A DNA stretch of 64,000 nucleotides, taken from assembly GCF_030035675.1 (NCBI RefSeq), contig NC_084480.1:127112738-127176737 (forward strand), given 5' to 3'. Shown piece after piece: positions 54,863 to 64,000 of this stretch. The notes beneath the pieces are model-generated. The model was not told the origin of the DNA. It saw only the letters and a list, made by a program, of their open reading frames with translations, and made no database searches. Position numbers and translations under genes: made by a program. This DNA is from Rhineura floridana (taxonomy: Eukaryota; Chordata; Lepidosauria; Squamata; Rhineuridae). Each line of letters begins with the position of its first letter. The first letter of the stretch is position 1.

Positions 54863-56774
54863 CAGCTCCTAGAAATAGCCTTCACTTTATAGCAAAAGCA
54901 TTAAAGACCTAGAATTAGAGGGTAGAAGAAAGTCCCCACCCCTCTCTGATATACAAGTTTGATAACGCCTGTTTAGCGCTGTTGCAGCAACTCCTTGCTG
55001 TCACTTCCATGCTTTGTTCCTGAGATAAGCCTAGACTGTTTGGTAGCCTGAAAGATGTTGCAGTATTCTGATTCATGCCTAGAGTATGATGCTGTGTTCC
55101 TGTACTGACTTCCTGAGTAAAGCTTCCTCTAGAAAAATCCAGTCTTCTAGTCCTGAGTCTGCTTGTGTGGTTGGGAGCCACAACACACACACACCCAAAT
55201 ATTTCTGCTGGCATTGAACAAGACTTTTGAAGGGAGCTCTTGTCTTTTATTCTACATAGAGTGGGTGCCAATTATCACCTAATACAAAATTAAGAGTTAA
55301 CTTTGATGTCCCTATTCAGTCAAAACACCAGAGGACTGCTGAGGGAAAAGAGGTGAATTTTGGCAATACAAGAACATGGCTTGCTAAATTGCCTCTGAAT
55401 TTTGTTTAAAACAAAATGGTTTGGAAGAGCCTGTGCATCCTAACACTACTTTCCCCACTTGATAATGTTGATATTCCAAAGCTGCCTCATACCAGAAACA
55501 GTCTTCTGCAAAAAGGATGTGTGCTTTTTTCTTAGGAAACAAACAAAAAAGGCAGATATCTGTCCGGAGCTTAAGAAAAGCACATCTGAATAGTAGTGTA
55601 TGAGTTTTCCTTATGCTATCCATCAGAAAGGAAAATAAATGGTAGACCATTCCTAAATAATATGTTCTAGTGCAATATTTGTCTGTATATTCAAGCACTG
55701 ATGCATCAGCTCATCGCAGATGAGGGTGGGGGTTAGGGAAAGAGAGAGAGAGAGCTCTAGTAGCAAATCAAGGTCATAAAGCCCTGATCCTTCAACAGAA
55801 CTGTCTGTGATGTATGAAGAAAACTTTGTAAGCTTCTGATCACCTAAGGACACTGCAATTTCAGAGGTTTCAGTATGAGAAGTGAATAGCTATTGTTAAC
55901 TTTCCTTACACGGAAAAGGGTTTCTTTGTTGCCATAGCCTTAACAAACAGACATGACACTAAAAACTTTGATAAAACCAAAATCCCTACTGTGACAAGTA
56001 CCCCCTGCGGGTTCTATATTGTGCAAACAGCTGGATTGATAGTAGAGGAGTTCACACAATGGACACTTTTACAGGAGCACGCCAGGAGAACAGAAAAGAA
56101 AGCAGACTATGCAACCTTTTAAAACAGGAACAGTGTTTACAAAGATTTCACCCCAAGCTTAAAGAGAAATGTTATGGAGGTGAGTTCATTGGTTTCAATA
56201 AGCCTGGTTCTATGCAGTGGCCACAATATTAGAACACTAATTTCCAATTTGCAGTAGAGGGGCACATTAGTGTGCCTTAAGCAATAAATTAATCAAACAA
56301 CCAAAAACTGGTTTGGGCCTGCTTGCTTCCAACCAGCCATTGCTGGTGTTAGTGTGTGTGGTAATTTTGTGCCTTCTCAATATCAGGGGGAAGCATGCAA
56401 TTTTTCTTAACAGAGAGCTGTTGCAGAATGACCTGCCCTCAGAAGAGGTCTTCTATTGCTTTTCTGCATGAGTTACTGTTCTAGGCTTGGTGTTTCAAAT
56501 GAGGAGGCATGTCAGAGTAGTAATTCATGCACACACAAAGCAAAGGCTTCTCTAACATAGTACAACCCCCCTCCCCAACTGCAAATCTTTACTTCAAGCT
56601 ATTTTTTTTTAAAAACCACCCCAGTCCAACCTACCCCCTTTTAAACTTTAGTCTATCTGAGCAGTTTTCTTACAAGTCCCTGTCTTCAAAACAGCATGCT
56701 TTAAAATAGAAGTTTAATGAATCATAACCTAACACTGATGGTTTCTCATAAGGATGTGGACATGAACCTCAGAT
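54863..56774. other. unclassified sequence, with a weak LTR-like piece
   Basis: At about 54940-55186, GAGTAAAGCTTCCTC and GAGTCTGCTTGTGTGGTTGG, then GAGCCACAACA, loosely recall the U5 end of an LTR fossil, but no second LTR or inner part is seen. Otherwise nothing recognised. An AG repeat lies at 55741. Confidence 0.3.
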
Positions 56775-56778
56775 CCTT

Positions 56779-57055
56779 GTTCTACTGTACTGTGAGCACC
56801 TTGGACAACTCCTTGAATGTTTGGACTGAAACTTGGAGTGGATTCCACTGCCCCACTGACATGGAGCCACCAGCCATGCCTATTACAGCTTTGAAAATAA
56901 TTACTATCAACTGGATTCTATGCAAGTTTTTCAAACTCCAGAAGAAACATAGGAAACTGTCCTATACACAGTGGCAGCTCCATATGAGTGTGGCAGTGGA
57001 ATCCACACCAGGGTTTACTCTTCAAGGAACTGTCCAAGGTGCTGAGCCTACCACA
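56779..57055. mobile_element. foldback DNA element with about 82-bp arms
   Basis: The left arm at 56792-56873 (GAGCACCTTGGACAACTCCT, GTGGATTCCACTGCC, ATGGAGCCACC) is the reverse complement of 56967-57050 with about 75-80% identity by eye, around a 93-bp centre. This fits an old MITE. No target duplication found. Confidence 0.7.
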
Positions 57056-57879
57056 TGGAATGTATAACAACGTATATTTGAAACCAACAAATGTTGCGTT
57101 TGAAACCAATTTTACTAAAAGCATTATTGCAAGGATGTAGCTAGAGGATGTTCTTGCACTGCATCATTTTACTTCAGAGGAAAGCAAACAAACTAGATAG
57201 GCAAGTTCGTGAGACCTTAGAAGGGCTGCTTGTGGCATGATTTATATTTTCACTTTGGACAGTGTTTTATTGACTTCAGTAAATCTGGGGCATTATAGCA
57301 AGCTGATTGAATGTGTCGGATTACCAGGAGAGCATAGATCTCTTCCTGTCTCTGCAACCCAGTGGGACATCATAAAAATGTGAGTAAGTGCAGCAGGAAA
57401 GGTCTCATCAGAAAAGAATTATTTTTCCCTAGCTTTATTTTAGAGGGTGGCTAATAGACTAGGGAACAAGAAATACATTACTGCTGCCTTTAAGTTTTCC
57501 CTTCACTCCCACAATCACACTGATATAAACATTAAGGTGAAAAAGTTCTTATTAATATAGTCTAAGGGCAGATTTACACATAGATGTCTTTTCTTTGTAC
57601 TCATTTGCTATGTGCATGGTGGCAGGGCATCTCAATGTGTGAATTTACTCTACTGAAAATGGGCAAGTGATGTATCTGTTCTACAGAGTGTGTGATGGCT
57701 CATTTGCAACTCATCACTTGATGTTGCAATCCATCAAGTTAGGAACATTATTTTATTTGATGCTCTCCTATACCATCTTGGCTACCATTGCTGGATAATT
57801 GCTTAATATAACAGGAGACAATGATTCCTAGAGATGTGTGAAAGAGGCTTCACCCCCCTATCTGAGGGCAGAGAAACTA
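57056..57879. other. unclassified sequence
   Basis: Nothing recognised. Confidence 0.35.
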
Positions 57880-58207
57880 GATACGCATTCTGCACTTGTA
57901 AGAAATCATTCTTTTAGTGTGGCAGGACCTATACTTTGGAATTCCCTGCCTATTGACATCAGGCAGGCTCCTTAGTTGTATTCTTTTTGGTGTCTGCTTG
58001 AAACATTTCTGTTTAGGTAAGCCTATCCAGACATGTAGATGCTGACACATTTTGATCTCTTTTTTGTTTACTGCTAATTTTAAGGCCTTTCCAATGTTTT
58101 AAATTGTTTTTAACTGTGCTTACTGATAATTTTATATTTCTTGTAAACCACTTAGAGGCTTCATTAAATCAAGCTGCATACAAATTTTGTTAAACAAAAT
58201 AAAAATA
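57880..58207 (+). mobile_element. old L2 LINE 3' end
   Basis: SFSVAGPILWNSLP-like codons (CATTCTTTTAGTGTGGCAGG, TTTGGAATTCCCTGCC) are followed by CATTTCTGTTTAGGTAAGCC and a 3' UTR ending TTGTAAACCACTTAGAGGCT, AAACAAAATAAAAATAAG. It is close to 32100-32432. Confidence 0.8.
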
Positions 58208-58294
58208 AGTAGAGCTGGGAACGCCTTAGTGTGGAGAGCTACTGCAAGGCAGTGTGACAGTAATAAGCTAGATGGACCAGTGGTTTGATGTGGG
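58208..58294 (+). mobile_element. SINE fragment interrupted by a DNA element
   Basis: GGAGAGCTACTGCAAGGCAG, TAATAAGCTAGATGGACCAG and TGGTTTGA is the middle of the tRNA-derived SINE. The expected continuation (CAGTATAAGGCAGCTT) appears, decayed, at 58802-58822 (TCATAGTATAATGTAG) beyond the 58295 element. Confidence 0.6.
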
Positions 58295-58801
58295 CTGCAT
58301 TCAGACATGGGATTTATTGCATTCATTTTTCTGCTTATAACGGTAGCGCTTTCCCCCCTGATTTCTAACGTTCCTTTCACACTGTCATACCTGTTGCCTT
58401 ATGGAACTGTGACTTTTTGACCAATATACTGCCATGAGGCACAAAATTTAATTCACAGCAGTGGGAGTGGTGTGAATGAACGTCACTGGGCATGATGCTA
58501 GTCCCCCACCCTTTCTGCACATGTGCACTTCTGTTCCCTTATGACTCACCCATGAAAACAGTGGGAAAGAACTGTGTGCTGGTATACTGCCCCAAATTTC
58601 ATCACTTTACTCCTGCAATTTTCTGGGTAAATGGGGTTGCAAACAGATTTTTTTCTAGAAGCAATTAACATGGAAATTAGCACTGTATTCCATCAGATTT
58701 CGAGACGTGGCTTTTATGGCATGTGAAAGATCAAATAAAATGCAGAAATTATCAGGTAAGGAAATGTCAGAAAAACGGAACAAACTGATGTCTGAATGCA
58801 G
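58295..58801. mobile_element. non-autonomous DNA element, 507 bp
   Basis: Perfect 14-bp terminal inverted repeats CTGCATTCAGACAT and ATGTCTGAATGCAG. It sits inside a SINE. No transposase frame. The target duplication is not clear, so the superfamily is undecided. Confidence 0.65.
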
Positions 58802-58822
58802 TCATAGTATAATGTAGTGCAG

Positions 58823-60058
58823 AACAATATTTCTGCACTATAGTGCGGAACATTTCCTATCTAGGTCATACATTTGTTAACATTATGTCTCGTAGAGGGA
58901 AGAGGCATGCACCCATTCCTCTATCCAATGAAGGCTGATATCAACAGGTACATATTTCAACTGGCCCTTAGTTGTTGATCTCCAGTTCCCTCCTTGAGTG
59001 AATGAGAAATTGACATATGTTGGAAATGATTTGAGTTTATTCATCGAACCAGGCCAACAAAAGTATGTTTGAAACTCAATCTCAGCCAAGTCACACTTCC
59101 TCATGGCTTTGCATTATTAGCAGTTCCATCAGACTACGACCCCATCAGCTCAGCTGGAAGACCAGCAACTTTGGCTCCTCCTTTCCTTGACCTCTTTCCA
59201 GTTTAGTTGGCCGTTACAAGAACTCTGTAATTAAGAGCTGGTGCATGAGTTTGCTTTTCACTTCCTCCCTCCCAATTTTATTTTTGAACTGTGTCTTTTA
59301 GGCAGCATTCCCTAAGTCCCCTTCAGCCAAGTGGAGAGTGGGGGCCACTGCTGCATCTGCAGCCCTGCTGCATATGGTAGCCAGGAGCAGAAGTGACGAG
59401 CAGGCAGACCGTTGCACAAGCTGGGGCAATGATTGGAATGTATAGAGCCTGATGCTGCCACATGATGGCAGTGGGGCTGGCTCAGGAGCCAATGGATCCC
59501 AGGCTGGCTCAGCTCCACCCCTTCCTAGTCCCCTGAAAGCCATTGGGCAGGTAGAAGGGGGAGCATCACTCCACAGGCAGTGGGAGGTCGAGGAAACTGG
59601 CAGAGATGAGTGAAGGAATACCTCTGCCCAATCCACCAGCACCATCCCCAGCTTGGCATAGAAGAGGTTTGCTCTGTTTGATTGTAAGGGAGGGATAGTC
59701 TTATTACTCATATTTGTAAGCTGTGTGGTTTTGTTTTGTTTTGTTTTACGGTAGAGTAGGATAAAAATGCTTGCTGTTAAGCTTTTGCTCTGAGCTTTGA
59801 TCTCCTCCGTTATATATACAGCCAATATATATCTCCCAACCCCATTCTTTGTCAAAACAGGCTTGGTTCTCTAGATCTTTTCCTTAAAATGGAGAAACAA
59901 CTTTTCACAATCTGTCAAATGTTCTTTGTTTGAGTTAGTCATTCCTTGAGAATGTTATAGGTTTCTAAAGTCTGTTTTCTCACACCACAATGTGGTTCAC
60001 ATACTGACAAGGGCAAGTGATCATCTTGGTGCCTTTCCCCTCTATCAACCCTATAAAT
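58823..60058. other. unclassified sequence
   Basis: A small hairpin AGTGCAGAA...TTCTGCACT lies at 58815-58840. A TTTTG repeat lies near 59732 and TATATA words near 59811. No exon recognised. Confidence 0.35.
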
Positions 60059-60125
60059 CAGGTGTGGGGAACATTTGGCCCTCCAGATGTTACTGAACTG
60101 CAACTCCCAACACTCCTGGCTTTCC
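60059..60125. mobile_element. hAT-like MITE, left arm only
   Basis: CAGGTGTGGGGAACATTTGG, CCCTCCAGATGTTACTGAAC, TGCAACTCCCAAC fits the left arm of the 49125 family. The right arm is absent. Confidence 0.7.
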
Positions 60126-60551
60126 CCTACAGCATTTCCCTGTGGAAACTTGTTTTGTGCTGAAGTCTGACCCACATGGGTATTACCCCACAAATAAGGG
60201 GAGGATAGACTGTGCACATTTGGCATATGTGCCTAGTGTGCCTGCCTCACGTGTTATGAACAAGCTGGGCTCTGCCGCCATGCAAGAAACAATAGTGAGC
60301 CCAGTAAATGTTTCAACTGGGCTTAAATCTTCACAAGACTTCTTGCAGCAGAACCAGCTCAGTACAATTTGCTGCCTGAGGAAAAAGACAAGATGGCACC
60401 CATGTACAGAAGGTGAAAAGACTGATGAAAATTCCTTCAACACTGGCAATAGGATGACACCTTCAATTGCCCCTGAGGGCAGCAGGGTAGCTTAGTGGGT
60501 ACAGGACAGGCTATGTGGCACACACAGCTCTTGCCATCTGATATCTGCTCC
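60126..60551. other. unclassified sequence
   Basis: Open frames on both strands (60142-60495 plus, 60183-60449 minus) have no recognisable domain. No repeat named. Confidence 0.35.
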
Positions 60552-60973
60552 TAGGGATGGGCAAATCCATCAACTTCAGTTTCTCTGTGTTTCTCAAGTT
60601 TCCACTTTTAAGTTCAGTTTTCCACAATGCCACTGCCAGCTGTAAATTCTTTAGAAACAAGCCCCTCGGAGTACTCAGCAACACTTTAGTGCAAATTTGC
60701 ATGCAATTTTGCATAATGTACGTATTTTTTGCAAAGCCATTTCCCCTGATAGAATGCATTTTTGTATGGTATTTTCACGATTATATGCATTTTTATGCAG
60801 ACTTTACTCTAGCATATGCATTACTGCACACATTACTTGGCTGGAGAAGTGCACTGCAAAATTTGGAGAAATCTGGATTTCAAAGGTTTTGGTTTACATA
60901 CTGTTTTGAAAAGTGCAGATTAGGTAGGTTCACCTGCAAATGCGAACTGAATCAAATTTCTCCCCCATCCCTA
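60552..60973 (+). mobile_element. TAGGGATG MITE, copy 3
   Basis: The ends are TAGGGATGGGC and CCCCATCCCTA. Units of about 31 bp start at about 60755 (AATGCATTTTTGTATGG), 60786 (ATGCATTTTTATGCAG) and 60817 (ATGCATTACTGCACAC). The right part (GAACTGAATCAAATTTCTCC) is the same as in copy 61417. Target duplication unclear. Confidence 0.8.
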
Positions 60974-61390
60974 ACGGTTCCGCTGCTCTCAGCATCTGCC
61001 ACCTGAATCAGGCAGTGTTACTTTTCTTAATGGAAAGGCCAGGCCAGCCTTGGAAACAACCTCTCCCAAGTGGTTAGCATTTGAATTTTCTATACACTCT
61101 CAAACACAGCTTTTTCCTGATCATGGTCTCTGTTTAAACAGTTCAGCATGCTTCACTCCCAAGAGTTTTAACATTTCCAATACAAGGGAAATATCACCCT
61201 GTCAGAATCTTTAAAAACATCCCCCTGCCAGCGTATTAGGAAAACAACAGAATACAGACTTGAAAGCAAATTGTAATAATAAGAGAGGTAAGTAAAACCC
61301 AGAAATTTTGGGAGGGAAGGCATATATTTAACTAGGTAATGGAATCGATATTTATTGATCTAATGTGGCAAGAGTGAACACTTCATAGTT
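60974..61390. other. unclassified sequence
   Basis: Nothing recognised. Confidence 0.35.
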
Positions 61391-61921
61391 TAACAGTGCA
61401 ATCCTTTACTCAGAATTAGGGATGGAAGAGATCTGTCAGTTAGGTTCTCTCTGTTCCTCATTTTCCCAGTGTTACATTCAGTTCTGCAGCAATTTGCATT
61501 TTTTTAAAAAAATCTTCATGAAAATTCTACAGCATGGTCATGTGAAGTTCTCCTAATAAACACATTTTTGCATGCAGTTTTGACTAGTGAACACATTTTT
61601 GTCAAACAATTTCTACTAATATAATGCATTTCTCTGTTATTTTCACTAATATATTCATTTTAGGCACACTTCTCCCTGACATATATGCATTATTGTAAAC
61701 ATGGTTGGGTTGGAGAACTGAATCACAAAATTCAGATAAGTGTGAATTTCAAAGGATGGGTGTGTTTCGGTTTTCAAATTTTTTCAGAAAGTGTGGATTT
61801 TATAGATTCAGTTTTAAATAAGAACTGAATCAAATTTCTCCCCCATCCCTACTCATAAGTAAGCTGCTTTGGGTTCCATGGGACTTGCTCCCAGGTAAGT
61901 GAGTATAGAATTGCAGCCTAA
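61391..61921. mobile_element. palindromic MITE (TAGGCTGCAATCC type) split by another MITE
   Basis: The left piece CAGTGCAATCCTTTACTCAG (61395-61416) and the right piece CTCATAAGTAAGCTGC...GTATAGAATTGCAGCCTA (61852-61921) join to the family consensus around the inner element at 61417-61851. Confidence 0.75.
61417..61851 (+). mobile_element. TAGGGATG MITE, copy 4, nested
   Basis: The ends are TAGGGATGG and CCATCCCTA. The flanks CTCAGAAT (61409-61416) and CTCATAAG (61852-61859) agree at 6 of 8, and both derive from CTCAGAAG of the interrupted MITE. Five successive units of about 31-33 bp are visible from 61560 to 61715. Confidence 0.85.
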
Positions 61922-62337
61922 GTGACTACATCATACAATTATCCTCCGAAAGGTCAGACCTTTGTAAACAACTTTCTGTTAGTATTGGCATCAGCACAGT
62001 GATGGCTGTATATTACTATAATTAAAATAGAGGATTATATCAGTTTAACCTAATTCCTTGTGATCTTTAATTTAATGGTTCTTATTAAGCCCCCACTGTA
62101 TTTCTAATTTTGTTGGTGGTTGGAGATTATAATGGACCATTCTTTTTTTTTTTTTGTCTCCTTCAAACCTAATAATGTGAAGTTGAAACCCAGTCTGAGA
62201 ATTTCTAATATATCCCCTCAAATAACATAGAATTAAAAACAGGTTGTAAAATGCCTGCCAAATAGTGAAAATTTGCTAGAATGCCTGGCCATAAAGATCA
62301 TGGACAGAATCCAAATTAGTGGGCAAATACCAGCTGT
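61922..62337. other. unclassified sequence
   Basis: A poly-T run lies near 62143-62155. Otherwise nothing recognised. Confidence 0.35.
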
Positions 62338-62348
62338 TGCTTACTTCC

Positions 62349-62990
62349 AGTGGCATACCAAGGGCGCAGCTGTGGGAGCAGTCCGCCCCGGGTGTAGGCA
62401 ATAAGGGGGTGCATTATTGGGTGCAGTGGGTGACTCCAACCCCTGTGGTACAACATACTCCCACACACACACAAGGGCAAGGAGGAGGAGTGGAGTGCCT
62501 ATCAGTCAGTCAGCTCAGCCAGGCACTGCCGGCCAGCCAGCCTGCTTGTGCCTGTTTGTCGTGGGCTTCCCTATGGCTGGGCAGCTGAGGCACTGAGGGG
62601 AGGAGGAAAAGGAAAAGGGAGTGTGGGTCTGCCCAGGCTCGGGGCGGAGCATGCGGAGGCTGGGTGGGAGAGATGAGTGGAGCAGCATCTGCTGCCGCTG
62701 CCACTGCCACCACTGCCTGTGCTGGATCCGCGCCTGGTGGCTTCTTCCTCTTCCCAAGAGGAACCAGCGAAGGTGGGGAGCCCTGCATGGCTATGGGGCC
62801 CAGCGAGAGTGCGGCTGGGTTTGGGGCACTGCTGCCACCACTGGCATCTTCAGGGCTTTCCTACCCTCCTGGCAGTAGTGGCTGTTGGGGTCGCTACCAG
62901 CTGCTGTTGTTATGCCGGGGCCTGGCCAAGGGTACCAGAGAATTTACACCGCAGTGGCCCTGAGTAAGCGGGAGCAGGCCGGCCACCCGG
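62349..62990. other. GC-rich block, partly a DNA-repeat edge
   Basis: Starts CAGTGGCATACCAAGGGCGC, which resembles the CAGTGGCGTA edge of common vertebrate DNA repeats. It continues as GC-rich sequence with CTGCTGCCGCTGCCACTGCC. No matching right edge. Three overlapping frames of 85-99 codons have biased composition and no known domain. It could also be a CpG-rich regulatory segment. Confidence 0.35.
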
Positions 62991-63728
62991 GCAGGTAATT
63001 TTAGTGAATCCTGTTAAATCTGTAGACATCTAATTAGGGAAAGGGGCCCATGCCATCTCATTGTGAACACTCAGCTAGATGGTAAACTCCATAAAATATA
63101 TGGAATAGGAATCTTTTTCTTTTCTGCCAGGCCTACATGCTGCAGGTGATTAAGTGATGGGGCTCTATATTCTGTGTAAACATCTAGATAAATAAGACCT
63201 CAGTATGTAAACATAATATTCCGTGTGTTTGCTCAAGAAACATTTTGCATTGTTTCCAAACAGGTTATGTCAATTTTGCTACTGCTGTTGCCCTTCCACC
63301 TCAAGATGATATTCCCTTTTAATCTGTGTTTAACTAATGCATGAAAATTAGATGATGGAAAAGAGAATTGGGGTTACTGTTGAACAATTCCTAATGAGAA
63401 TTATTATATTTTATCAGTCATTGAGTAAGATGATATAGATGTGTCTGCACCGAAGTATGGGAACTTGGGCCTGTTCCAGTGTTATTGTTTTCTCTCTACG
63501 TAGGAGTACCTATTGAGGAATACCTGTGAAAATTTTAAGTAGAATGTAAAATCCACATAGATTCGGGCAGGGAAGAATAAGTCCTTGTTTCCAGAGCATG
63601 GCTTTTCAAAATCAGTATGAATTGACACAACATTTTTACCATGAGATTTCTCTGGAGAAATTTTGCTTTAGAATCAGTCCCTACTGACAGGTTGTGGAAT
63701 ACTCAAATAATTAGAGTGCATGTGTGAG
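62991..63728. other. unclassified sequence
   Basis: Nothing recognised. Confidence 0.35.
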
Positions 63729-64000
63729 TGTTGTATGCCTTCAAGTCAATTATGACTTATAGTGACCCTATGAATCAGCAACCTCTAATATAGCTTGTTA
63801 TAAACCACCCTGTTCAGATCTTGTAAGTTCAGGTCTGTGGCTTTCTTTATGGAATCAAACCATCTCTTGTTTCGTCTTCCTATTTTCTACTTTCTTCTGT
63901 TTTTCCCAGCATTATTGTCTTTTCTAGTGAATCATGTCTTCTCGTGATGTGTCCAAATTATGATGACCTCAGTTTCATCATTTTAGCTTCTAGTGATAAT
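63729..64000 (-). mobile_element. BovB LINE 3' end, runs off the window
   Basis: Matches 36960-37215 in order: TATGCCTTCAAGTCAATTAT, ACCCTGTTCAGATCTTGTAA, TCTTCTCGTGATGTGTCCAA. The 5' part lies beyond base 64000. Confidence 0.9.

Noticed and set aside
62621-62967. coding exon in the GC-rich block
   Set aside because: Three overlapping frames are open because the DNA is GC-rich. None shows a domain, and the block begins like a DNA-repeat edge.

Overview
This is repeat-rich vertebrate DNA, most likely from a squamate reptile (a lizard). The evidence is the mix of elements. There are many L2-clade LINE pieces, two kinds of CR1 3' end, two BovB (RTE) LINE pieces, a Sauria-type SINE that shares its 3' tail with BovB, a tRNA-headed SINE whose tail resembles a CR1 tail, several hAT-type and Tigger-type MITEs, and a Ty3/gypsy chromovirus. 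I found no host protein-coding gene and no functional RNA gene. Every long reading frame that I recognise belongs to a mobile element. The window therefore looks intergenic or deep-intronic.

Region by region: 1-8.6 kb holds L2 and CR1 fragments with nested insertions, including an L2 3' end inside a CR1 and a Tigger-like MITE inside an L2. From 8.6 to 13.6 kb little is recognisable. From 13.6 to 19.9 kb there is an L2 fragment with a SINE in it, a CR1 piece, and then two large L2 LINEs head to tail (A, 14536-17550, and B, 17551-19862). From 20 to 32.6 kb there are MITEs, SINEs, old L2 tails and a near-perfect 41-bp inverted repeat. From 32.7 to 34.7 kb there is a 5'-truncated CR1 carrying an L2 3' end. 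From 36.95 to 37.9 kb there is a BovB piece. From 38703 to 44416 lies the most complete element, a chromodomain-bearing Ty3/gypsy element of Tf1/sushi type, with two LTRs about 98% alike and a 5-bp target duplication. It is broken. From 49.3 to 51.2 kb an L2 is split by a 457-bp insert flanked by a 70-bp direct duplication. The insert carries a hammerhead-like motif of the kind known from Penelope-like elements. From 51.2 to 64 kb there is mostly unrecognised sequence with MITEs, L2 tails and the start of another BovB.

The elements relate as machinery and passengers. BovB probably mobilised the Sauria SINE, and CR1 probably mobilised the tRNA-headed SINE, judging by shared 3' ends. The hAT-like and Tigger-like MITEs have no transposase source in this window. 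The layering of insertions gives relative ages at several places. All calls come from reading the sequence by eye; coordinates of old fragments are approximate.
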